A program made the translations under genes and the position numbers. Positions 24,930 to 32,479 of a stretch of 41,155 nucleotides of DNA are shown one piece after another. The notes below the pieces were generated by a model. The model ran no database searches. It saw nothing but the letters and a program-made list of their open reading frames with translations, and was not told the DNA's origin. The DNA lies in contig NZ_JACJVR010000048.1 in NCBI RefSeq assembly GCF_014212175.1, positions 1 through 41,155 of the forward strand, written 5' to 3'. Each line of letters starts with the position of its first letter. Within the stretch, counting starts at the first letter, position 1. The DNA is from Cohnella xylanilytica. GTDB taxonomy: Bacteria > Bacillota > Bacilli > Paenibacillales > Paenibacillaceae.

Positions 24930-25006
24930 GATGCTCTCCCCCTCCGATCGAACGACAATCGGGCCCGCGGGCCGATCGCCCGCAGACCCGTCGCCGAACC
25001 GTTCGC

Positions 25007-26794
25007 TCACCCGCCTCGGACGATCCGCCGGATGACGTCCAGCGGCGCCTTCGGCTGGCGGTCGTAGGTGAGAAGCCCGTTGATCTCCTGCTCGACGTCG
25101 GTGAGCTGCGTATAACAGAAGCCTTGCAGGACCGGCGCCTCGCGCACCGGCTCGATCACGTCCCGCAGCCGGCGGACGAAGTCCTCTTCGTCGGTCGCAC
25201 CGGAATAGCCCCAGCCTTCCCAGTCGCTCTTCTTGAACGAGATGCCGCCGAACTCGGTGAGCAGCAGCGGCTGGTTCTCGTAGTCGAAGCCCGGAACGAG
25301 AATCCAGCGGTTGCCCGGCCGCGCGGACAGAGCCTTGTCCTTGTCGGAGTAGCGCTCCGCCAGCACGTCCCGGCGCCATTCGTAGTCGTGGATCGTGACG
25401 AGGTCCGTCTTCACCAGCTCCCAGCCGTCGTTGGAGATGACGGGGCGCATCGGGTCGAGCGACTTCGTCATATGGTAGAGCGCGAGCGCGTGCTGCTGCT
25501 GCTGCCGGTCCACGAGAATGTTCGTCACGCCCCAGCTCTCGTTCAGCGGAACCCAGGCGACGATGCACGGATGGTTGTAATCGCGCTCCACCGCCTGCAG
25601 CCACTCTCGCGTCACCCTCCCGACGTACGTCTCCGAGAAGTGGTAGGAATTGGCCATCTCGCCCCAGACGAGCAGCCCGAACCGATCGGCCCAGTACAAG
25701 TAGCGCGGGTCTTCGATCTTCTGGTGCTTGCGGGCGCCGTTGAAGCCCATCTCCTTCGTCAGCTCGATGTCCCGGCGCAGGTCCTCGTCGCTCGGCGCGG
25801 TGAGCAGGCCGCTCGGGAAGTATCCCTGGTCGAGCACGAGCCGCATCTCGTAAGGCCGGTTGTTCAGCAGGACGACTCCGTCCTCGATCGAGATTTTGCG
25901 CATGCCGAAGTAGCTGTCCACCCGGTCGGCCTCCTGGCCGTCCACGAGCAGCGTCAAGCGAAGGTCGTACAGGTTCGGCTTCTCCGGGCTCCACCAGCGG
26001 CCGAGGCCGTGGTCGTTGAAGTCGTGGATGCCGATGGCGCGGGACTCGGTCCCCTTCGTCACCGTGAACTCGTCCTCGGAGAGGAACTGCCCTTCGAAGC
26101 TGACGGTCGTCCGCAGACGGACGTCCGAACCCGGCCGCAGCCCCTCGATGAACGCTTGCAGCTTCAGCTCGTTGCGGTCGATGTCCGGCGTCAGGCGAAT
26201 GCGCGAGACATGAGTCTCCGCCACCGGCTCCAGCCAGACGCTCTGCCAGATGCCCGTCGTGCGGGTATAGAAAATGCCGGCGGAGCGCTCCTCCCAGAAC
26301 TGCTTGCCGCGGGGAAGCGTCACGTCCTTGCTGTAGTCGACGGCCTTCACGACGACGACGTTCCCGCCGTCCTCGAGCACGTCCGTGATGTCCGCCCGGA
26401 ACGGCGTATGTCCGCCTTCGTGGGCGGCGACCAGCTTGCCGTTCACCCAGACGGACGCTTCGTAATCGACGGCTCCGAAGTGCAGAATAAGCCGCCGGCC
26501 CTTGTAAGCGTCGGGCACCTCGAACTTGCGGCGGTACCAGACGACGTCGTGGAACGACGTGTCCGCGATGCCGCTCAGCTCGCTCTGGTAGCAGAACGGC
26601 ACCTGGATGGTCCGGGAGAACTCGCCGTTCTCGTACCACCGCTCGCGGTCGCCGACCCGGTCGTCGTCGAATTCGAATTCCCATTCCCCGTTGAGGCTCA
26701 TCCATTGCTCCCGGACGAACTGAGGGCGGGGGTACTCGGTTCGAAGCGCGGCGGTCCGCTCGCCGGGAATAACGGTCATCGTTGTATCTGTCAT
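25007..26794 (-). CDS. Glycoside hydrolase family 2 protein, copy B
   Basis: ATG at 26794 with AGGAG 4 nt upstream (a second ATG at 26779 is possible). The 595 residues align along their whole length with the GH2 at 19103-20857: LNGEWEFEFDD, VWYRRKF, HFGAVDYEASVWVNGKLV, YFGMRKISI, NGARKHQKIEDPRYLYW. Acid/base Glu419 (WVPLNESWG) and nucleophile Glu514 (LLTEFGG) are both present, so both copies should be active. No signal peptide, hence cytoplasmic. Lies 20 bp after the acyltransferase gene and 77 bp before the large GH43 gene. Confidence 0.93.
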   Translation of the reverse strand: MTDTTMTVIPGERTAALRTEYPRPQFVREQWMSLNGEWEFEFDDDRVGDRERWYENGEFSRTIQVPFCYQSELSGIADTSFHDVVWYRRKFEVPDAYKGRRLILHFGAVDYEASVWVNGKLVAAHEGGHTPFRADITDVLEDGGNVVVVKAVDYSKDVTLPRGKQFWEERSAGIFYTRTTGIWQSVWLEPVAETHVSRIRLTPDIDRNELKLQAFIEGLRPGSDVRLRTTVSFEGQFLSEDEFTVTKGTESRAIGIHDFNDHGLGRWWSPEKPNLYDLRLTLLVDGQEADRVDSYFGMRKISIEDGVVLLNNRPYEMRLVLDQGYFPSGLLTAPSDEDLRRDIELTKEMGFNGARKHQKIEDPRYLYWADRFGLLVWGEMANSYHFSETYVGRVTREWLQAVERDYNHPCIVAWVPLNESWGVTNILVDRQQQQHALALYHMTKSLDPMRPVISNDGWELVKTDLVTIHDYEWRRDVLAERYSDKDKALSARPGNRWILVPGFDYENQPLLLTEFGGISFKKSDWEGWGYSGATDEEDFVRRLRDVIEPVREAPVLQGFCYTQLTDVEQEINGLLTYDRQPKAPLDVIRRIVRGG

Positions 26795-26814
26795 CTCTCT
26801 CCTGCTCCTTTAAG

Positions 26815-27872
26815 TTACTGCCTTATCGTGCGTCTAGTTGACGAGGGAACGCTTGAATCGCTAGAAACGCCAGAAACGCCAGGAATGTCCGGAACCGCCG
26901 GCCGCCATCGGGGCGGCTTCGTCGTGATCCAGACGCCGAACGAGACGACGGCCAGGAAGACGAGGGCCATCCATAACCCGTCCAGGGCGCTGACGAGGGT
27001 GTCCGGTTGATTGCTTTTCAGGGCGAAGATCAGGACGTTGCTCAGCACGAGGTACCAGAGGACGTTCCTGCCCAGCGTCTCGATCGGCGCGAACGGCCGG
27101 GGAACCTTCTCCATCCGGCGCGCCAGCAAGTAATAGCCGTACAGAAGCAACGCGGGGCCGACGATCCACCAGACCGAGGGCGGGAAGCGTTCCGGAAGAA
27201 CGCGGTCCTCCGCCGACAGCCACTTCCAGAGGAAGAGACCGGTTCCCGCCGCGGCTCCCGCCAGCACCTTCCAGCTCCAGCCGATGCGGTGGCGGGCGAA
27301 CAACATTCCTATTAAATAGTAGGGAAAATATTGAAGCACCGGGAACGAAGCGAAGTCTCTCGTTCCGATCAGCGGCCCCAGCTTCATGCCGTGTATCGAG
27401 CCGTAGGGAATCAGCGTCGTCAGCAGCAGCGCTCCCGCCGCCGCGAACCCGAGCCATCGCCGCTCCGCCAGCCATCGCAACGGCGCGAACAGAACGAGTC
27501 CCGCCAGCATCAGGTACGCGAACGAGACGAGGAACTCCGACCAGCCCGGCATATCGTCGATCGTCAGAATCGGGCGGATGTTGTCCCAGCTCAGCCTCCG
27601 CCCGTCGATGAACAGCCGGTACGCCGTTCCGGATACGTAGAAGCCGATCAGCGTCTTGAGCGCCGTCAGCAGCATCCGTAGCCGAAGGCGAAGACGAAGC
27701 CGGAGAACGTGATCAGGTTGACGAGGTCGATGATGCGCTGCCCGTTCGGATACGCCTGCGGGTCGCTGAAGAACTGCAGCGTATGGCAATAGACCATGCC
27801 GATGACGAGCAAGCCCTTGAACAGGTCGATGGCTCTCTCGCGCGGCTTGGCCGCAAGCGCGGTCCGGCTCAC
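26815..27872 (-). pseudogene. Frameshifted membrane acyltransferase (acyltransferase-3-like)
   Basis: The GTG start at 27872 overlaps the permease stop by 4 bp (GTGA), giving translational coupling. The N-terminal segment (ERAIDLFKGLLVIGMVYCHT...TFSGFVFAFGYG) reaches a stop at ~27666. The rest (LLTALKTLIGFYVSGTAYR onwards, with eight or so hydrophobic segments) is in another frame. The whole span of 1058 bp is not a multiple of three. The N-terminal motif with a membrane His is typical of acyltransferase family 3 / OpgC-like integral proteins that O-acylate glycans. Here the break near 27660-27700 probably inactivates it, unless it is a sequencing error or programmed frameshift. The C-tail contains a short Ser/Val/Gly repeat. 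Confidence 0.75.
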
Positions 27873-28675
27873 CCTTTGATCCCCGACAGGCTGACGCCCT
27901 TGACGATCTGCCGTTCGAAGATGATGAACAGAAGGATGATCGGAATGGAAGCGATCGTGTTGACGACCATCGGCTTCACGTAGTCTTCCGAATACGAGCT
28001 CATCAAGGTCGGGATCCCCATCGGGAGCGTAAACAGGCTATCGTTCGTGACGGACAGGAACGGCCACAGGAAGTTGTTCCACGAGCCGATGAACGTCAGA
28101 ATCGCCATGGAAGCGAGCGCGGGCCGGTTCAGCGGCAGCATGATCTGGGTGAAAATGCGCCAGGTTCCTCCGCCGTCGATCTGAACGCTCTCCAGCAGGT
28201 CGTTCGGGACTCCGTCGAAGAAGCTCTTGAGCACGATGACCGCTACGGGAGACGCGAGCACCGGGATGATCAGCCCCTGGTACGAATTCAGCAAGCTCAT
28301 GTCCTTCGCGACCTGGTACAGCGGAATGATGATCGCTTCGCCCGGGATCAGCAGGCCGGCCAGGACGAGGAAGAACATGAAGGACTTATAGCGGAACGGA
28401 AGCTTCGACATGACGAACCCGGCCATCGCGGCGAAGGCGACCGTCAGAATCGTGACGCAGAACGCCACGAAGAAGCTGTTGAGAATCCAGTTCGTCAGCT
28501 TGGTGCCGCTCAGAATCTGGTCGTAGACGGCGAACGAGTAAGGAGGCGTGAACCAGTCGACGAGGGTAACGATCTTCATGCCTTCTTCCTTGATCGAGAC
28601 GACGATCATCCAGACGAGCGGGGCGATGAACACGATGGCCGCGATTAGAGCGACGATGCGATAGACCCACTTCAT
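27869..28675 (-). CDS. Carbohydrate ABC transporter permease (MalG/AraQ type)
   Basis: The 268-residue protein has six hydrophobic helices and the inner-membrane permease signature ESVQIDGGGTWRIFTQIMLPL (EAA loop, ~residues 170-190) that contacts the ATPase. Its ATG overlaps the stop of the preceding permease gene (TGATG). Together with the upstream permease and binding lipoprotein it forms a CUT1-type importer. No ATPase gene is in this operon, so a shared MsmX-type ATPase encoded elsewhere is expected, as is usual in Bacillales. Confidence 0.95.
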   Translation of the reverse strand: MKWVYRIVALIAAIVFIAPLVWMIVVSIKEEGMKIVTLVDWFTPPYSFAVYDQILSGTKLTNWILNSFFVAFCVTILTVAFAAMAGFVMSKLPFRYKSFMFFLVLAGLLIPGEAIIIPLYQVAKDMSLLNSYQGLIIPVLASPVAVIVLKSFFDGVPNDLLESVQIDGGGTWRIFTQIMLPLNRPALASMAILTFIGSWNNFLWPFLSVTNDSLFTLPMGIPTLMSSYSEDYVKPMVVNTIASIPIILLFIIFERQIVKGVSLSGIKG

Positions 28676-29565
28676 CAGGCGTTCGCCCCCTTCCGGTTAT
28701 TGATCCAATATTGCAGCGCGGACAGAACGAGCAGAATGACGAAGAGCATGTAGGACATGGTGGCCGCGTAGCCGAGATCGTTCTTGCGGAAGCCCGTCTG
28801 GTAGATGAGCTGGATGATCGGTCTCGTCTTGTCCAGCGGACCGCCTCCGGTAATAATGTAGATTTGCAAAAAGACTTTGAACGAGCTGATGATCTGCAGC
28901 ATCGTAATCGTCTTCGTTATTGGCGACAGGTGGGGCAGCGTGATCTTCCAGAACAGGACCCAATCGGTCGCTCCGTCCAATCTCGCCGCTTCTTTGACCT
29001 CGTCCGGAATATCCTGCATGGCGGACAAGTAGAGAATGAAGTTGAAGCCGACCGTCCACCAGAGCGTGATGAGCGTCAAGGCGATCCAGCTCAGGTTCTC
29101 CTCGGTCAGCCAGAAGAGCTCGCTGTTGGCCGGCAGGAGTTGGAGCAGATGCAGAAGCGAATTGACGAAGCCGTTGTACGGTTGGAAGACGAACAGCCCG
29201 AGGTACGATGCGACCGCCACGGACAGCACGCTCGGCAGGAAGAAGACGCTGCGGTACAGCTTCTGCAAGCGGGACTGCCGGTTCGCGATCAAGGCCAGCG
29301 AGATCGCCAGCACGATCATCGTCGGGGTGGTCAGAATGACGAAAATCGTGGAGTGCCAGATGGCCGCCCACACTTCCGGATCGTTGAACATGCGCTGGTA
29401 GTTGTCCCAGCCGACGTATTTCATTTTCTTGATGAGCGTCCACTTGTAGAACGTCATCTCGACGCCCTTGATCATCGGCCATATCGTGAACAGGCCATAA
29501 ACGGCCAAGAAGGGGAGCAGGAAAAGCAGCGCTTGCGCGTCCGCTCTCAGCTTGCTCATTTTCAT
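28675..29565 (-). CDS. Carbohydrate ABC transporter permease (MalF/UgpA type)
   Basis: ATG at 29565 preceded by GGTGAGG. The 296-residue protein has six transmembrane helices starting LLFLLPFLAVYGLFTIWPMI, and the EAA motif EAARLDGATDWVLFWKITLP (~residues 195-215). It pairs with the MalG-type permease, whose gene overlaps its stop codon. A strong stem-loop separates it from the binding-protein gene upstream. Confidence 0.95.
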   Translation of the reverse strand: MKMSKLRADAQALLFLLPFLAVYGLFTIWPMIKGVEMTFYKWTLIKKMKYVGWDNYQRMFNDPEVWAAIWHSTIFVILTTPTMIVLAISLALIANRQSRLQKLYRSVFFLPSVLSVAVASYLGLFVFQPYNGFVNSLLHLLQLLPANSELFWLTEENLSWIALTLITLWWTVGFNFILYLSAMQDIPDEVKEAARLDGATDWVLFWKITLPHLSPITKTITMLQIISSFKVFLQIYIITGGGPLDKTRPIIQLIYQTGFRKNDLGYAATMSYMLFVILLVLSALQYWINNRKGANA

Positions 29566-29591
29566 ACGCGCCTCACCTCTTCCCTAGTCGC

Positions 29592-29629
29592 CCGACAAGC
29601 CTGCGGCGATGCCGCCGCAAGCCCGTCGG
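29592..29629 (-). other. Intercistronic stem-loop after the binding-protein gene, without T tract
   Basis: A 16-bp stem (some G-U pairs) with a 6-nt loop lies between the binding-protein stop and the permease start; no U run follows. Such hairpins typically protect the 3' end of the highly expressed binding-protein mRNA. Confidence 0.6.
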
Positions 29630-29648
29630 ATCCGTCTCGCGTCCGGAA

Positions 29649-31013
29649 CTATTCGTTCAGGATCTTCTGCGTCGCTTCTTGCATCTTCGCCATCGCGTCG
29701 GCCGGCGTCATCTTGTTCGCCCACACTTCGTTCAGGAACTTGAACGAGGAGTTGTCGCGGATTTGCCATACCTTCGTGGACGGCTTGCTGAACTTAACCG
29801 TGTCGGCGACGGAAGCGTAATCGCTGCGGTAAGGAAGATCCTTGAATTCTTGCTTCTCGAGCACCGAAGGCTTCGACGGAATATGGCCGGCCTTCGCCCA
29901 GATCTGGCCGTTGTCGGCGACCCAGTTCGCGAACGTCATTGCGGCTTGGCGCTTCGCCTTGTCGTTGTCCTTCGTCGTCGGCAGGATGATCGTGTGCGAG
30001 TCGCCCCACGTCGCTTCCTGATCGAAGATCTTCGGAATCGGCATCGCGCCGAACTCGAGGCCCTTGGTCGATTCCCACGTGCCGGTCGCCCAGACGCCGG
30101 TCATCATGATGGCGGCCGTGCCGCTCTGGAAGTTCTTGTAGAAGTCCGGATCGTTCTTCTTGATGTAGCCGTTCGTGAACAGCTTCTGGATGTATTCGGC
30201 CGCTTTGGCGCCCTTCTCGGCGTCGACGGCGGCGGTCTTCAGGTCGTCGGCCACGACGTCGTTGCCGCCGAGCTGCGAGTACAGCGCCCACCAGAGGCGG
30301 TACGGGTCGTCGTTGGCGTTCGACAGCGCGAACGGCGTCGTCTTGGCGGGAAGCTTCGACTTGAGCGTCTCCAGGAACTGGACGAAGCCGTCGGCGGATT
30401 GCTCCAGCACCGGCTTGCCGTCGTCGCCGAGCAGGCCGGCGTCCTTGAGCAGCTTCTTGTTATAGTACATAATGAACGGATGGGTATCGATCGGGACCGC
30501 GTAGTGCTCTCCGTCCACTACGGTTGCGTTCAACAGGTTCTGGTTGAAGGTTCCCCAGTCGACGCCCGCGGCTGTGGCGGCGTCGTCGAGCGGAGTGGCG
30601 ACTCCCTGGTCGATCAGGTCCGGGAGGCGGGACGTATGGGAGATGCCGATGTCCGGACCGGTGCCGTTGCCGACCGCCGTGATCAGCTTCGTGTAATATT
30701 CGCCCCAGACAAGCTTCGTGTTCTTCACTTGGATGTTCGGGTGGGTCTTGTTGAACTCGTCGACAAGCGCTTGCATGTTGGCGCCGTCTCCGCCGTCGAA
30801 CAGCGTCCAGAAGTTCAGGTTGATCGTCTCTCCGTTGCCTTGCGGCGGTGCAGCGCTTTCAGTAGCGGCCGGAGACGAGGCTCCGGATTCCGAGGCGGAC
30901 GGCGACGGCGATGCGTTATTGCCGCCGTTGTTGCCGCTGTTGCCCCCGCAGGCGCTCAGCATGAGGGATACCGACAGTAAGGACGCGAGTGTGAATCCAT
31001 AGCTCTTTTTCAT
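29649..31013 (-). CDS. Extracellular sugar-binding lipoprotein, family 1
   Basis: GGGGAGG lies 6 nt before the ATG at 31013. The 454-residue protein has a lipoprotein signal (SLMLSAC, Cys22), a Ser/Pro/Ala/Asn linker (~25-60) and a type-1 solute-binding fold (INLNFWTLFDGGD, FNKTHPNIQVKN, AIMMTGVWATGTWES, FANWVADNGQIWAKAGHIPS). It is the first gene of the operon and captures the oligosaccharide for the two permeases. Family members bind malto-, arabino-, galacto- or xylo-oligosaccharides; the neighbouring GH2 and GH43 genes favour an arabinose- or galactose-containing ligand. Confidence 0.95.
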   Translation of the reverse strand: MKKSYGFTLASLLSVSLMLSACGGNSGNNGGNNASPSPSASESGASSPAATESAAPPQGNGETINLNFWTLFDGGDGANMQALVDEFNKTHPNIQVKNTKLVWGEYYTKLITAVGNGTGPDIGISHTSRLPDLIDQGVATPLDDAATAAGVDWGTFNQNLLNATVVDGEHYAVPIDTHPFIMYYNKKLLKDAGLLGDDGKPVLEQSADGFVQFLETLKSKLPAKTTPFALSNANDDPYRLWWALYSQLGGNDVVADDLKTAAVDAEKGAKAAEYIQKLFTNGYIKKNDPDFYKNFQSGTAAIMMTGVWATGTWESTKGLEFGAMPIPKIFDQEATWGDSHTIILPTTKDNDKAKRQAAMTFANWVADNGQIWAKAGHIPSKPSVLEKQEFKDLPYRSDYASVADTVKFSKPSTKVWQIRDNSSFKFLNEVWANKMTPADAMAKMQEATQKILNE

Positions 31014-31047
31014 GTTTGCCTCCCCTTAACCGTAGAAAATAAATGGC

Positions 31048-31092
31048 AGATACAAAACATCATAATTGTTTTAATACATGATTTTTGTATCT
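31048..31092 (-). promoter_or_regulatory. Long inverted repeat at the transcription start of the carbohydrate operon
   Basis: AGATACAAAACATCAT (31048-31063) is mirrored by ATGATTTTTGTATCT (31078-31092), near-perfect arms of 15-16 bp with one bulged base, 14-bp spacer. It begins only a few nt after the predicted start point. It could be a repressor site or a leader hairpin. Confidence 0.6.
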
Positions 31093-31100
31093 ATATGCCC

Positions 31101-31129
31101 ATAATAGGTCTGAAAACAGGGATTGTCAA
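31101..31129 (-). promoter_or_regulatory. SigA promoter of the carbohydrate operon
   Basis: On the minus strand a perfect -35 TTGACA (31124-31129) and TATTAT (31101-31106) are separated by exactly 17 bp. This is the strongest promoter in the window and lies ~90 nt upstream of the binding-protein start. Confidence 0.85.
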
Positions 31130-31137
31130 CGATTTCA
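31124..31137 (-). promoter_or_regulatory. Candidate CcpA cre site overlapping the -35
   Basis: Minus-strand TGAAATCGTTGACA matches the consensus TGNAANCGNWWNCA at all but one position and covers the -35 box, a position that gives carbon catabolite repression. Confidence 0.6.
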
Positions 31138-31170
31138 TTTTGATTTCTTGTAACAAATAAAATAAAAAAA

Positions 31171-31201
31171 CCTTTAATTACAGTTTTGTTGTAATTAAAG
31201 G
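31171..31201 (-). terminator. Terminator of the ArsR-type regulator gene
   Basis: CCTTTAATTAC / GTAATTAAAGG form an 11-bp stem with a 9-nt loop; on the minus strand it is followed by TTTTTTTATTTTATTT. T6 on the other side also makes it look bidirectional. The AT-rich arms could double as an operator. Confidence 0.8.
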
Positions 31202-31209
31202 TCGGTTTT

Positions 31210-32154
31210 TTAGTCCTTTTCGACCGAATAATGCACTTTCATGACGATATCCTGCTCGTGATCCCCGAATTGACGTCCGAACAGGTTCACTCCGCCTTGG
31301 TGAATAGCGTCCTCCTTGACCCCGATCCGCAGCCTGACGTTCGGCCGGTGGGTCAGCTTCAGGTCGCTCAGCTTCACGTCCGACACCTTGTTCATGTCCA
31401 GCGTCGTTTTCTCCTCGTCCACCCGCCACGTCTTCAGCAGGCCGTATTGCGTCGTCCAGTCGAGCCACCAAGGGGGATTCAGCTTGCCTCTCCGGTCCCC
31501 GAAGTCGCCCGGGCTCGTCCACGTGCCGATCTCCGCCCCGTTCACCCACACCGAGATGTCGGACGGCCAGTTGTTGTCGTAGTTCGGGGCTTCCGAGCAC
31601 ATCTCCATGGACAGCTCCAGCGATTCGATCCGGGCGTGGGGCGGCAGCTCCAGCGGCAGCAGGTACTCGATGTAGCCCTTGCGGAACCAGATGATCTGCG
31701 CCCCGACCCGCTTCGGATGATAGAAGCTGGCCGGCTCGTCCTCGCGGATGATCATGCCGTCCGCGTTCGCCATGCCGCAGGTCGGATGCACCTCGCAATC
31801 GCTGTAGTGGCCGATCGGCATCTCCATCTCGTAGACGCGGACGGCTCCCTTCGGCACGGCCTTCTCCAGGTTGAAGCCGATATGGATATCGTCGTAGTTC
31901 CGGCTGCACACCTTCATCGCTCCGCGCGATGCGGGCAGCAGCTCGGTGTTGATCAGCTTCGCCGCCTCCAGCACCTTCACGTTATTGGCGACCGTCGACA
32001 CCGGCAGCTGCAGCGCCTCCGCGATCTCGACCACGTTCATCTTCCGCGAGCTCAGCAGGCGGAGAATATCGACCCGCGAACGCGTCGACAGCGCGTGCGA
32101 GACCAGGACCAGCTTGTCCGGATCGTTAAAGCTCAGCTCCAACACGTTCTTCAC
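31210..32154 (-). CDS. ArsR-like HTH transcriptional regulator with large C-terminal domain
   Basis: The ~314-residue protein starts with a winged HTH (STRSRVDILRLLSSRKMNVV, IAEALQLPVSTVANNVKVLE, ~residues 20-80), then a ~220-residue beta-rich domain with Cys/His (HPTCGMANADG) and many Trp/Asp residues that could bind a sugar. It sits directly upstream of the carbohydrate operon on the same strand with its own terminator, the usual place for the local regulator. Start is uncertain: the GTG at 32154 has only a weak, close site (AGAGG), a second GTG at 32145 is possible, and the good AGGAGG at 32175-32180 has no in-frame start codon at proper distance. Confidence 0.8.
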   Translation of the reverse strand: MKNVLELSFNDPDKLVLVSHALSTRSRVDILRLLSSRKMNVVEIAEALQLPVSTVANNVKVLEAAKLINTELLPASRGAMKVCSRNYDDIHIGFNLEKAVPKGAVRVYEMEMPIGHYSDCEVHPTCGMANADGMIIREDEPASFYHPKRVGAQIIWFRKGYIEYLLPLELPPHARIESLELSMEMCSEAPNYDNNWPSDISVWVNGAEIGTWTSPGDFGDRRGKLNPPWWLDWTTQYGLLKTWRVDEEKTTLDMNKVSDVKLSDLKLTHRPNVRLRIGVKEDAIHQGGVNLFGRQFGDHEQDIVMKVHYSVEKD

Positions 32155-32216
32155 CGCCTCTTGGAAATCGTTATCCTCCTAGAAGTTTACATGCAACGCC
32201 GATTTAAATCAATATA

Positions 32217-32243
32217 TTTGTAATAAAACGGATTGTTTGTAAT
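32217..32243. promoter_or_regulatory. Direct repeat TTTGTAAT upstream of the regulator gene
   Basis: TTTGTAAT occurs at 32217-32224 and 32236-32243. Related words TTGTAACA and TTGTAATT occur in the operon promoter region (31147 and 31190), so this may be the regulator's recognition motif. Confidence 0.35.
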
Positions 32244-32309
32244 TGTGGGCGCGAGGGGAAGGCGAAGGCTGAGGTCGCGCGGACGCGGCGCTGAAGCTTT
32301 GGCATGTGG

Positions 32310-32425
32310 CGGCTTTTGTAGCGGCTTTTGTAGCGGCTTTTGTAGCGGCTTTGCGGCAGACCTTGGCAGCGGTCTTAACGGGTCTTGACGGCGGTCTTTG
32401 CGGCGGTCTTTGCGGCGGTCTTCCG
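32310..32425. repeat. 12-bp tandem repeats
   Basis: Three copies of CGGCTTTTGTAG run from 32310 to 32345 followed by a degenerate copy; a related 12-bp unit CGGTCTTTGCGG repeats from 32392. The reading frames through them are compositionally repetitive and are not credible genes. Confidence 0.8.
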
Positions 32426-32479
32426 GGCAAGCCCACTGCAACCGCCTCATGGACGTCCGCACCACGCCGCAGCTCGCCC

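Noticed and set aside
22467..26705. One 1412-residue minus-strand protein
   Set aside because: Its N-terminal 590 residues are an Arg/Ala/Gly-rich shadow of the GH2 gene; the real GH43 begins at 24929 with signal peptide and RBS.
22389..27010. Long plus-strand frames opposite the GH genes
   Set aside because: High-GC antisense shadows with Arg/Val-rich composition, no RBS, no recognisable domain.
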